NCBI RefSeq assembly: GCF_016920785.2
Contig: NW_024609835.1
Span: forward strand, 23,935,838 to 23,999,837
Source: Ixodes scapularis
Lineage: Eukaryota; Arthropoda; Arachnida; Ixodida; Ixodidae
DNA length: 64,000 nt
Reading direction: 5' to 3'
The position numbers and the translations under genes were made by a program. A model generated the notes under the pieces. The model saw only the letters and a list, made by a program, of their open reading frames with translations, was not told the DNA's origin and did not search any database. This document shows, in pieces, positions 12,111-23,500 of this stretch (its first letter is position 1; each line of letters opens with the position of its first letter).

Positions 12111-12739
12111 ACGGGTGATTAGGAATATGAATCTCCAGAACAGTATTAAGGTTTTCGTTGGTAAATACAGAACTAATTATTTATTTAGGCAATCAGCACA
12201 CTGCTTGTCAGTTAAAGCTAGTCCTTCAATGATTGTGACAACGAGAGGGGCGAAAGGTTTAGGATTGATCATATGCCAGAACTGTTTGGGATTGTCGGAC
12301 AATATTTTTAATAGATCTTTTTCATAAAAATTCGATTTTGCGTTTGCAATTTCTTCTCCGCAGAATTTTTCACATTCTTCATGTTTATCCCGTGCCTCCT
12401 TATTGGCGGGTGATAGCTTACCCTCTTAAATAACCTGTTATTTGTGTTGCCTATTTTATTAATTGCTTTAGTGAACACTGGGTTGTGCCCGCCGGTTTTA
12501 ATATTGGGTTACATATTTCCGGGTTAAAAGGATTACTTGTTTTTAAATTGGATCCAGTTTTGTTGAACTGTGCGCAAGCGAAATGTTTCGCGAAATTATT
12601 CATAAAATATTTCTAATTCAGTGTTAATTCAAGCGTTGTAAGCTTTATTATCATCTCTAATGTGTTTCTGGTGAAGGCATTTGCGTGTAAGAAGAAAGGA
12701 AAAATTAGAATGTGCTTTGAGGTGATCACTGAGCCAAAA

Positions 12740-13345
12740 AAGTAATGAAAGGTTATTATTAATACTAGGATCTGTAGAAAGACAAAACCAGTATGTTGCT
12801 GCCCTGAACAGTGCTTCTTGTTGGTTGATTATTGACATGATTGAGGTTGAAATCTAAACACATACCCATAAATTGTTTTGATTCATTATTGCTGGCAGAT
12901 ATGGTGCACCAATTAATGGCGGGATAGTTAAAATCACCGAGAAGTACAGGAGTTGCTTTGGGGACATTTTGAAAATAAGTTGCTAAGACATTCGTGTAAT
13001 AAAGGAACAAAGTCTCTACTTATGGCTGGTGGTCTGTAACAAAGTCCAAGCAGTGTCTGTGCTAAAGGTGATGAAAATATAAATCCAAACCATCTCCAAG
13101 CCAATCACTAACGATGGCGACAAGCGGTTCTTTATCGCTATCAGTACTCCCCCGCCCCTTCTGTTAATCCTATCGCATCTGTATATTGCATAATTTATGT
13201 TGGAAGGAAATATTTCAGTCATGAACCTCGGGGGTCAGCCACGTTTCGGTTAGAAGAGCAAAATCGGTTTGCAATGAACCGATAAGAGAGTACAGGTTGT
13301 CACGTTTAGAAAGCAAGCTCCTTGTATTAGTAAAAAAAAAAAGAG
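12740..13345 (-). pseudogene. Minus-strand LINE ORF2, endonuclease domain
   Basis: From 13345 downward: RSLLSKRDNLYSLIGSL, then ALLTETWLTPEV (TETW carries the catalytic Glu), YRCDRINRRGGGVLIAI, and LLGDFNYPAINW (D and N) around 12940. Stops and frame changes separate these blocks. The order matches CR1/L2/Jockey APE endonucleases. Sequence between about 12110 and 12740 is the poorly conserved EN-RT linker. Confidence 0.85.
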
Positions 13346-13406
13346 TAACAGCAGAATGTTTCGTCAGTTTGCTTTATTGACGAAGCAAGAGGAGCAGAAG
13401 AGACCT

Positions 13407-13565
13407 GGGGCCCTAAACTCGTCAAATACAAAGTTGGAGGCAAAGTTGACGGAGCGCGCCGATTGGACGATCACGACAATGACTTCGCGTTTTTTTCGTC
13501 GACGTCCAATCGGCGCGCTCCGCCAACTTTCGGCTACAACTTTGTATTTGACGAGTTTAGGGCCC
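13407..13565. mobile_element. Foldback unit 1 of a tandem pair
   Basis: The arm starts GGGGCCCTAAACTCGTC and its inverse ends at 13565 (GACGAGTTTAGGGCCC). Both arms also share ACAAAGTTG and GGAGCGCGCCGATTGG. It lies between LINE ORF1 and ORF2. The second unit follows after two bases. Confidence 0.85.
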
Positions 13566-13567
13566 AT

Positions 13568-13727
13568 GGGGCCCTAAACTCGTCGAACACAAAGTTGGAG
13601 CCCGAAGTTAGCGGAGCGCGTCGATTGGACGCCGCCGAAAAAAGCGCCAAGTCATCGTCGTGATCGTCCAATCGGTGCGTTCCGTGAACTTCGGCCCAAA
13701 CTTTGTGTTCGACGAGTTTGGCACCCC
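13568..13727. mobile_element. Foldback unit 2 of a tandem pair
   Basis: It is the same family as the preceding unit: GGGGCCCTAAACTCGTCGAA on the left, and GTTCGACGAGTTTGGCACCCC on the right in slightly diverged form, with CGATTGGACG and CGTCCAATCGG inside. The two units differ by several substitutions. Confidence 0.85.
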
Positions 13728-13789
13728 TGCTCTTAGTTCTTGGGTTGCTATTCGCTCGGGGGAATGACACATCGGTTGGTATAATAATA

Positions 13790-14410
13790 AACGAAACAAT
13801 TTCAATCCGTGTTTAGCTTATCAAATCACAGCCTAAAACGACACTTGTTTGGTTTAACAAACGCAAGCAATTTCCTTCTGGCAACGCGTAGGTTTGCCGG
13901 AAAGTCTTCGCCAATAGACGTAGTACTGCCATTCAGCTTGAAACCAGCCGAAGGAGTGGTTTGTATGTTTTAGAAAAAACAAAGCTTTGCAATTATTTGT
14001 CTTTGTTTTTCGGGGCTGAAGGAACCAAGGCAATGTGCTCTGTCTATGGCAAGATCATCCAACTGAATACCAAGTTTTTCGGCGCACACAGAGAGAACGA
14101 GCTCCTCTGATTCGGCCCAAATTTCCGTTGCCTTGTCAGGAAGATTATAAAACAGCAAGCGTGAGCGACTTTCTGTGTCGTCGCAGCGTGCTTCTAGTTG
14201 CCTCAGCTGAGATTCAGCGACACTGGTCCTAGGATCCTCAGCAGAAACCGGCGCAGGATTTAACTTCAAGGAAACCAGCTCAGCTTCGAGGTTTGTGACT
14301 CGGGAGGACAGACTAGCTACGTGTATGTCCGTTTGCGTCTGCTTTTCTCCTAGTACCTTTACTTGGTCCATCAGAGCAGTTTGTCCAGTTTCAAGGTTTT
14401 TGTACAATGA
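13790..14410 (-). pseudogene. Minus-strand LINE ORF1 (coiled coil plus RRM-like region)
   Basis: Reading from 14407 downward, the protein starts with a heptad-rich coiled coil (DQVKVLGEKQTQ ... VTNLEAELVSLK), then an RRM-like stretch with LLFYNLPD, AEKLGIQLDDLAIDRAHCLG and KQRQIIAKL. After a stop near 13970 it continues with LNGSTTSIGEDFPANLR and ARRKLLAFVK, the C-terminal domain of LINE ORF1 RNA chaperones. The coiled coil normally drives trimerisation. Its position upstream of the endonuclease and RT on the same strand makes it the ORF1 of the same LINE. Confidence 0.85.
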
Positions 14411-14430
14411 TGTGAATACTTAACCAAAAG

Positions 14431-14490
14431 TTATTCACTTTGTGCCTTAGTGAGGGGTTCCGGATTGGATTCAATGTCACCACATGTACG
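14431..14490 (-). other. Degenerate 2A-like (ribosome-skipping) motif at the LINE ORF1 N-terminus
   Basis: The minus-strand frame reads WKWLLLRTCGDIESNPEP just before ORF1. Active 2A motifs end in D-[VI]-E-[ST]-N-P-G-P; here the final Gly is Glu (GAA, one transition from GGA). 2A sequences at the N-terminus of ORF1 are known in several CR1/L2-related LINEs, so both position and motif fit. Skipping should be lost in this copy. A frameshift lies between it and the coiled coil. Confidence 0.8.
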
Positions 14491-14626
14491 TAAGAGCAGC
14501 CATTTCCAAATAGCAACTAGGCATGACCGTGGGCTCGGCAGAACGTAGGTATAGATACACTTCAGAGAGGGAAACAACGATTTCGGTTCACCGCAACGAT
14601 TTCCCGATTTCCCTACAGACCCTTTA

Positions 14627-14760
14627 GGGGGGGGGGGGGGGGGGGGGGGGGTTGTACACCCCCCCCCTTGTTTTTCTGAAGGCACACCCTTAATTCGCAA
14701 CGACTCCTCTACTCTCAATGCCCCCCCTAGAAATTTAGACCCCCCCCCCCTAATTTCAAT
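14627..14760. repeat. Poly(G)/poly(C)-bounded low-complexity insert
   Basis: A run of 25 G (14627-14651) is followed by C-rich runs near 14660-14668, 14722-14728 and 14740-14749. It interrupts the sequence upstream of the 2A motif and may be a small MITE like those at 21406 and 34991, but I could not define ends. Confidence 0.45.
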
Positions 14761-15194
14761 TTGTGGGGAAACCCCTGGTTCACCAACTTTCATAACGAGG
14801 AGTAACAGTTTAGCGGTCATCGCTCCGCGATAGTTGCCGAGCCTATTAGCGGAAAGGGCAAAGACAAGACGAGGAAATTAATGATGCATTTTTCAATCTA
14901 ACATTCTCTCATTTCTTCTTTTAATGAAAACATTCCTCACTTTCTCCTCGCCTTTTTTTAATGTTAAACAATTAGTTGATAGTAGCGCTTGTACTGTTCG
15001 TATCTTCGTCTTGCGCTAATTGTTTCCACGAGGTTTCCGGTATAGCCACCGACAGCCTACAAAACGGGGGGGCGTGACGAGTTCTTATCGCGCCACGGCC
15101 TGTAAGATTCCGGCGTCGACCGCAAAGAGCAGTAAAAAAAGAGATCACAAAACAGAAAGCGTGGACACAATAAGCAAGGACCCACATTTCTTAA

Positions 15195-16155
15195 AGAAGC
15201 ACTAAAACCTCAATGGTCGTTTTTTTTTTTGTTTTTTTTTGTCAAAAACTACGCAAGTTGTAGTCATAGACCCGCAAATAAATATACCAAAAGGCGAAAA
15301 AAACGTTCTCTGCGCATGAGCACACCTTTTTTTATTTTGGCGGCCTTCTCTCCCGCTCTTCACCTCCTCGCTTCTTTTTATTTGTGACGTAATCGATTAT
15401 AAAATTTAGTTGCTTTGTAAGTGACATTTCTATGATACTTAACAACGGCATTCGTAAAAGATGCTCTTTATTAACGCAAATGCGAACGCACTATTGCCCT
15501 TCTTTTCGAAATACCGAAAATCAGAGTCCGGAGTGGTGTCGCCTCCTGGCTTTCTATCGTCCCTCGGAAAACATGGCGGCGCTAGACGCATGTAGCACTG
15601 AGGATGATCGGCGAGTTGGGGAATCGGACGAAGTTCTCTTTTTTAGGTGTCCGACGTCCTCTCGGACTTCGAAAAGGAAGTTGTCAAACGGTAAAAGTAA
15701 CTAGGTTTGGTGTCTATGTACCGTAGTTTTGGTTGCGACACTGCCGGGGCACCCTTTCACGCACAACCTGCGCGACCTGGCCCCTCCCGTCGCTCACAAA
15801 AGCCATTTCGCGTTATCTTCGGCCTCGCACCGTTCCAAAGAATTTGAGATCGCTGAAAGGGCCCTAAAAGAACTTCAAACTCGAAAGTGAAGCGTCATGT
15901 GCTCACAGCGATAGGCGGCAGTCACGGAGGCGTGAGAGAAACTCGAGTTGCAGGACGACGCAATCTTTGACGTCACTGCACTGGTGCAGACCCCGCGGGA
16001 ACTACAAACTCGGCTTTTAATTTTTTTTTTTTCTTTTTTTTTTCACTTTATAAATATTGAATTTCCAAGTTTTGAATTTTGAGAGTAATGTCCTAGCATC
16101 GTTTTCAATCGTTTCGGATAATTAAAAAAAAATTTTTTTGACCTGTCAGTGCCCC
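15195..16155. mobile_element. TTAA-flanked MITE (961 bp)
   Basis: TTAA is present at 15191-15194 and 16156-16159. Terminal inverted repeats are AGAAGCACTAAAACC on the left and, reading the right end inward, GGGGCACTGACAGG. The right 130 bp matches the left end of the element at 58956-59633 in inverse orientation (CGAAACGATTGAAAACGATG block), so they are one family. TTAA duplication suggests piggyBac but other superfamilies are possible. Confidence 0.65.
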
Positions 16156-16159
16156 TTAA

Positions 16160-17340
16160 ATTTCTGAATGACTACGGTGTAAATGAAGAATAAAATAGTG
16201 TGCGAAGGAGCATATTGAGAACCATGCTCAACAAAGTGATTAGTGGTAAAATAGCGACAGGGTTTGCTGACAAAAACCTCTTGTTGATCATTCGTCTCGG
16301 AAAGGTACACTGTGGTTAAAGGGTAAAGCAGACGGATGTACAAATGTGACAATAAAATTAATAGGATATAGTATGTGTTTCTTTGACTAAGTAGGCAAAT
16401 AAATTCACGCGCGTCAGTGTACGTGGACGTATAGACGATTGCAGGTATTGCGGTTCCTGGTGGTGTCATTTCTTTCCTTTCTTTTCGTACTAGTGTACGA
16501 AAATTGTTTGCTGATTTAGCTTTGTTTAGGACTACGGTAATGTAAAAAAAGCGAATACGTCAGTGGGGACTAACGTTAAAAATACATAATATAAGTAGGC
16601 GTTAGCCGTAGAGTATTAACTTTCTCTCCGTGTAATACGGCCAGCAAGTGTTCCAAAATGCGTCTTTGGCGGATAGGAAACGCGAGGACGGGCACGCCGA
16701 TCAAAGGACAACATAGATAACGCGTAGGGAACGCACGATAACGAGGCAACCAAGCGCGCTGTCGTTGGTTAAGGTCGGGGGGAAACAAAGGCACGTGGAC
16801 GGATTTGGGGGTAAACAAACGCACGGGGTGCGTAAGGAGCGAGCGAACTTACACGCTGTATGCGTAGCTCTATGCGGCCGTAATAGCGCGTTAGGCAAAA
16901 TGCAAACCAACATAATACGCATCTCTGCAAGATGAAAAAGAATCCAAACCGGTTTCAAAATGCCAGATTGGGACTCAAGGATATTTATTAAGTACTTAAA
17001 AAAATCATTTTTGACATTTCGCCGCATGTCGGTGCTCTCGGTTTATTTATTTATTTTTTTCAAGAGCGCAGTGATACTTTTACTGTTTGATTATTGGATG
17101 ACATCGCGTAATGCTTCCTCAATAATACACAGGAAGTTTGATTGGTGATGGAATTCAAGAACCTTTCAGTATTTTGGAGGGCATACTGTTATTTTGATAT
17201 TTTATGGGGTATGTTGTCAATTTCCTAAAATTTACTAATACGTTGGGTTGTAATGAATATTTACACCCGTGCAGTGAACGTTCTACCACATTCCAGCAAC
17301 ACCATTATAAAATCGAGAGTAGAATGTGGTAATACAAAAC
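16160..17340. other. Region 5' of the first recognised P450 exon
   Basis: It should contain, or lie downstream of, the missing first coding exon and promoter. A hydrophobic open stretch near 17026-17090 (MSVLSVYLFIFF) was examined but has no convincing donor in the required phase. No TATA box or initiator could be defended. Confidence 0.3.
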
Positions 17341-17378
17341 AAAAGCCGATTTCTGCGGTGCAGAAATCGGCTTTTTTT
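17341..17378. repeat. Perfect 16-bp hairpin followed by a T run
   Basis: AAAAGCCGATTTCTGC, loop GGT, exact inverse, then more T. It has the shape of an intrinsic terminator but lies about 100 bp upstream of a P450 splice acceptor in eukaryotic DNA, so no terminator function is claimed. Confidence 0.8.
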
Positions 17379-17478
17379 CAATATTCTCGCGGTTCCTGCC
17401 CTTCGGGTCAAATACTGTATATCCTGCAGACCTTATGCAGATATGTGGAGTTTCATTTGGTTCTTTGCTTTTTCTAAG

Positions 17479-17575
17479 GTATGCAGCAAGACACAGAAAC
17501 TACTGGAAAGACCAGAATGTCATCCAAGAAGAATTCTCTCTCATATTTGCAGCTGTGCGACGAATGATGTTCAAG
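17479..17575 (+). CDS. P450 exon A (first recognised coding exon)
   Basis: Acceptor CTTTTTCTAAG, donor GTGAGA. It encodes NYWKDQNVIQEEFSLIF and VRRMMFK, the linker between membrane anchor and proline-rich hinge. The usual PGPKP hinge is replaced by VIQEEF. It starts in a split codon, so an upstream exon must supply two bases. Confidence 0.8.
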
Positions 17576-20500
17576 GTGAGAATTATATTCTGGATGTTCT
17601 AAAAGTACGTAAATAAACTGAATTCTAGGTATTCGCGACTCCAACTAACTATAGGTGGCGCCACTCATTTTCCAAGATGGCGGGTTTAGTGAGGGTCAGA
17701 GATGCGTGCCGCTGTTGAGCCTGTCTAGTGTGCTGGCTTCACTGAGCGACATAAATTATTTCTGGTAATACGAGGAAGCTAATGTTTTATGAGCGCAGGT
17801 CACCTCTTTAACCTGAAAACAAGAACGGTGTTTAGCGTATTATTTACGGAAGGATGCGCGTTTTTATTCTGGAGCGAAACCGAAACTTACCTCTATTTTG
17901 AATTTAATTTCTCGATATAGGTCTTAATTTCGAATTCTTTCATGACTCAAGATGTGCCTCACATCGTAATTATTTACTTAGAAAAGTTGTTCGCGGAAAC
18001 TTTATTTTGTGACATATTGTTCGATCCAGGCTGATATTTGTAGTTGAAAAAATCAGTGCTGATATATGTGCGTTCTCGCTGCCTTTTTCTCGCTCAGATA
18101 ATCGTCATGGGAAATAATGACAATTATCCCAGCACAAGGATAAGAGAATAATTCAAATTTTTACAATATGTCCACGAAACGCATAAACTAATAAACGCTG
18201 CTCTCACTGCAACAACCCGAAGACGGAATCCGAGTCAGACAGCTGAAGTGTGTGTGTGTGTGTGTTTTATAGCACCGCGTGACGCGTAGGACTTCATATC
18301 ACATCCAGTGTTTGACTGTTTGTCTTTCTTGATAACTATGTCAGAGTTTTTCATATGCTGAAAAGAAAACAGAATTATACCTTTCTGGAAAGACTATTAT
18401 GGTTAAATAGAGTATTCTCGTGATGTTGGTGTTAATTGGGGGCATACATTGCCGCGATTTGTATTAAAAATAATAATATTAAAATTCACATATTTGAATA
18501 AGTAATTCTTCAAGCTCTAATATGATTTGTTGGTTACGATCTAATTTGAAACGCGCGAAGAAATATGACAATGAAAACTGTGCTAATTATCCTCACTGGT
18601 TCCAATTGCTGCATTTTAATTACCAATAAAATTAAAAAAATAGTCTAAAATAAATATGAACATTTTAACTAATGTAAAATTCATGTAAAATTACATTAAT
18701 TGTGGATAAAGTATGTTGTGCTATCAAAGCCGACACATTTGACAATCGGCGAAACGTCCAGAGTCGCCACTAATATACTTCCAAACCAAATGCCCCCCCC
18801 CCCCCAAAAAAAAAAATAAATAAAAATAAATTGTTTTTTTAGTTATTAGTTTTTTTATAACATTGATTTACTTTTGTATTTGCTCGCCGTCGTTTTGCCT
18901 AGCTCAACCTTTCCAGTTCGAAGGAACGCCCACCTGCTTGCACGTCTGCTCACTGCAGCACGTTTCGTTGGCGTTGGAGGCCGGTGAAACAGTAGTGAGT
19001 TTTAATATTGCGTATTCGAGCGAACGCAAGTGCTGTGTGTTTGCGTTAGCTTTGCGTGTTCCACACAGCGCGTGCGCGGAGCCCGCAATGGCGGTCTTGG
19101 ATGGCGCATGGCGATGAGGCGCACGCACAACGTGGGGCACGCAACTCTAACGCAAACGCACACCGCTTGCGTTTGCTTCTATGCGCAATACTAAAACTCT
19201 CCAGGTACAATCCCATACCGGCTGCAGCACTACGTTGGGACAGTGAAGAGTGTTGTTTGCATTGGAAATGACATTTTGCGAGCCATGATCGCGAGCAGTT
19301 CCGCCATGCCCGCTGAGCAGGAGGATCGGGGGACCCTCACTCGAGCGCTTCCCGTTTCCGCCGCGGGAGGGCGAGCGTCGAGCTGGAGACGCGAATAGCA
19401 AGTTTTAGTGGATTACCAGTTCGAAAACGTAGCTGTTCCTCCACAACGAAGGCATTTGCGAACAATATCCGCGGTAGTTTCTAACAACAAACCTGTTCTG
19501 TACAACTCTCGAACAATCTGAGCTATATTCATTGAAGTAAGCACGTTAAAACTAATGATGGAGCCGTGAATTTCTTGATGCGTGTCTGGTAGAGAATCTT
19601 CAAACACTTCGGACAGTGTTTGCTTCTATGTGCCTATTCTTAAGCTATAATAGTCGAATAACGGGTATAGCCATATACTATGTGGATATACTAACAGTCT
19701 GCACTGCATGCAGAGATATCCATTTCTCGCTCCTTACTTGTATTCTATAACTTAAAAGTAAATTAAAATAACGATGCCTCACAATAAATAACTCTTCTGA
19801 AAAATTAGCTCCACGCAGTTCATGATTTGATGCAGATACCGAACACACGCATTCTATTTTGTGTGTGAAAACCCATTACATCGCAATATGTAGGCATATA
19901 TGAGTATTTTCTTCCTTGTATGCTTGTTTTATATATAAAAAAAAATCTAAAGTTGGTCCTCTGAAGTTTTATTTATCGTAAAATATCTAACAGCTCTACA
20001 GAGAGCAACGCAATTACCACGAAGAGGCATGCAATCTGAGGTTCACGCAATATTTCGTGCCTGGTGTATTTTAATGACTGACATTTATTTCAGCCATTTC
20101 ATCAAATGGACCAGGATAGATACCTTGAATTCGGGAAATTATTTGGGTGAGTCCACACATCCTTCCCAGACTTTAAAACTAAGTTCTAATCACGCTTTCC
20201 GCGCTCTTTTGACCTACTTGCAGCGTCTATGAAGGCACAAAACCCGTGCTCTTTGTGGCCGATCCGGAATTGGTGAAGCGCGTTCTCGTGAAAGACTTTC
20301 CTTCTTTGCCGAATAGAAGGGTGAGTGAGATATGTAAAGTTTGACTTCTACACGCCGTTCATCACTATATCTGAGAGTTCAACCAGCCTAAATGCCATTA
20401 CGCAAAAAATATATATATATATATAAATATATGTATATATACTGTCGAGTCCTGTTATAACGAAGTCGGTTATAAGGAAATAGTGTCTACAGAGTGTCGA

Positions 20501-23500
20501 TCCCGATTTCTCGTTCCCTTTTGCACTTTCTTACCCGAAATCGGTTGTAACGAAATATCGGATATAGCGAAGTGATTTCCGATTTCCGTTGACTTCGTTA
20601 TAACCGGGCTCGACAGTAGGGAGTTTTAGGGAACCGTTTTTGCACATCCGATATGGTACGATGGGCCCTCCGGTACGAACTGCGCATGTGCGAGTCTTTC
20701 GTGGTAGCGCATGCGCAGTTTGTACCGGAGGGCCCATCATAGCGTATCGGATGTGCAAAAACGGTTCCCTAAAACTCTCTAGTATATATGTATATCTGTG
20801 CCTATACTGGTGTTTCGCCTAACGATGGACCGCAGACCATGCCGCGAGTAGTTCAAGCGAATGAAATGCCGCGTGAGCGTCACGTGGCCTTCGGGAGGAA
20901 CCAGAGCGATCACTCATCTCTATTGTAGTAGGCAGGATCGCGGATCGGGAGCCCGTCGGTGTCGCCACCGGCGGCCATTGCTTGACACCAGGCAATACAC
21001 GCAAGTCTATGAGAGAAACGCACACAAATAAGAATATTGAAGCATATACGCTGTGCTCGGAGGCGAGTATTTTATGGTGTGCTGCGATCCTTATGTCGGG
21101 TGTATGGAGATCGAATCGGTATTTGTCAAATGTTCGGTCGCTGATTAAAAAATCAAACGTACCGGAGCATCTACGGCTGAGCTGGCAAGCTTGCTCTCGT
21201 AGTGGAGTAAACAAAGGAACTTGCCGTCAATGAGACCGTCCTCGGGGAAGCCCAGAAGTTGTTGAATGACAAAGAAGTTCCATCTCGACAGCGGCTTTCC
21301 GGGAGTGAGCGAATTCCGCGTAGCAAATCTTTCGAGCTTGTCGTCTGCTGAACCCAACTCAACGAAACCGCCACCGACTCCGCGATTACTCTAGGTAACT
21401 CTCGCGAGGCACGTAGCCAGGATTCTGTTTCGGGGGGGGGCCGTTAATGACAAAATGTTGTATGAGGGGGAGGGGGAGAGGAGGTCCCAGCAATATGGAA
21501 GATTTCGGGGGGGGGGGGGGGGGGGAGCGCGGGCCCCATGCCCCCCCCCCCCCCCCCCATGGCTACGTGCCTGGCTCTCGCCTCATTCAGCTGCACTACA
21601 TTTTTTGCCCAGCGCAGTCACCCTCGACCACAAAATAATTATTTTTAAAAACTGCAAGGGCTGTCAGTTTTAATGTTTGTACGCAAGCTATTTGACGTGC
21701 TTATCGAAAAGCAGCCAAAAAGTTTCAATGCCGACAACAGCTTAAAAACGGAGGAAGCGGAACTTTTTCTCGTCCTTCCCATAGAGTCCCATGCATTGGC
21801 TGGTGTCAATCAATGGCCGCCGGTGGCGACACTCGGCCCAAGCTGCCGAGGCCACGGTCCGCGATCCAGCCTACTACAATAGAGATCAGTGAGAGCGATG
21901 CGCGATGCGCGAGGCGCGTCGTCCCGTGACACTTTCATAGAGCCGCTTGGGCTGCGATGGCTCGAAGCGCCCGGTGCTGCGGTCTGTCATAAGGTGCATG
22001 GGAGTATAGACATTTGCAAGTATGGCATCTGGGCGCCGTAACCTTGCTACTAGAGTGTGTAGATCATTCTATAGCCAAGTCGGGAAAAATGGATGCTAAT
22101 GAACGTAACCGTCATAACGGGCGGTAGCCTGCGCCACCCGGCCGAGGTGGCGCAAGTCTTGTTAAGGCGTGACCATGGTTGCCAAACTGGTACCCAGACA
22201 AAGCATTTTCAACCCGCGATGGCCAGACTAGCTTTTGAAGCGTGGCTAACTAAAGAAGTCTCTACTCTCAGAAAATAAGTTAGCTTAAGCGCTAATTAGT
22301 TTTATTCTCTACCTTACTACTAGAAATTACCGAATGAGGAAGGAAGGGAGTAGGTGTCGAGCCATGGCGTTAATGTGCAGGTTGTGCAGTGGCAGCGTTT
22401 TTCTTTTGTCATGCCCAATTTATCTCCTGCTTGTTCATTAGTATTTGGCACGACACGTGCTTTCCTTGTTTTACCGCGTAACTCCCGCGTGTTTCTGCGC
22501 TGCTATAATCATTCCGTTTCGAAATGGCTAGGAGCGGGGTCGTACTTGCTCTTATATCCAAATCCACACGCGTCGCCATGTTTACGTTTACTTGTATAAG
22601 GTTTCTACTGCGCAATCGCGGGTGCACGGCAGGCAGGCACACTCAAAGTGCGTGTGTCGCTCCTGTAGCCTTTGGCTGTGCTCACATGTAAGGTGAAGAG
22701 GGTGTGAGAGTAATTCTGATGCGCAGGCGTTTACTTTCAACGATTCTCTTTTGGACAACATGATGAGTATTCTCCCTGTCGAGAGATGGAGAAGAATCAG
22801 ACCAGCAGCAAGCCCCGCGTTCTCTACTGGAAAGCTGCGCAAGGTTTGTGCCGTTATTTAATAGATGTTGAAGCAAATATTTTATTTTTGAGCATGGACT
22901 TAGGTTTCACCGTTTCAATTCCTTAGAGTCAAAGTGTACGTGAGACCCAACATCATAACTTCTTAGGCAGTAAACTTTCAATATTTACTTCACAGTTATG
23001 TTTGCGATTAGCTGTGGGTTGTGCGTGTTGAGTTCCTTGCGACTTTGAAGTGGTCTATTCTTGAAGGGGCCCGGGGGGGGGGGGGGCGGGGGGGGGGGGA
23101 TATATGCCTTCTTTAAATATATATTGCGCTGCACAGTGAAGGTCCTCTCGCCCTTTACTTGTATACAACACCGTATGCGGCTAAATTGTCGAAGGCTCTT
23201 GAACTTAACGCACCGGTGACGCAAAAATCAAAAGATTTTTAGTAGGGTACGTTGTTGGGCTAGTTGGTTCATCTTAGTAAAACATATAAAATAGCGCAAC
23301 AGAGAGACAAGGACAAGAAGTATACAGGACAGGCGTTGTTGTGTACTATATTGTTGGAGAGAAAGAAATATGGCTCATTCTAGAGGAGCCCGCGCAGCTC
23401 GTGTTTGATGACACGGCGGTTTCAACAGTCTCCAACACGCAATCGTAATCTACATTTCATCAGTGTAATCAAACAATCGGTTATTTCAGCATTCCAATAT

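Noticed and set aside
16960..17148. Hydrophobic open frame as the P450 anchor exon
   Set aside because: It lacks a donor in the phase needed by exon A, and its sequence does not resemble P450 anchors beyond hydrophobicity.
17341..17378. Bacterial intrinsic terminator
   Set aside because: The surrounding DNA is eukaryotic with spliced exons; the shape alone is not evidence of function.
20531..20822. Two similar small proteins on opposite strands (MHIRY...MGPPV)
   Set aside because: They are the two strands of one hairpin element, not genes.
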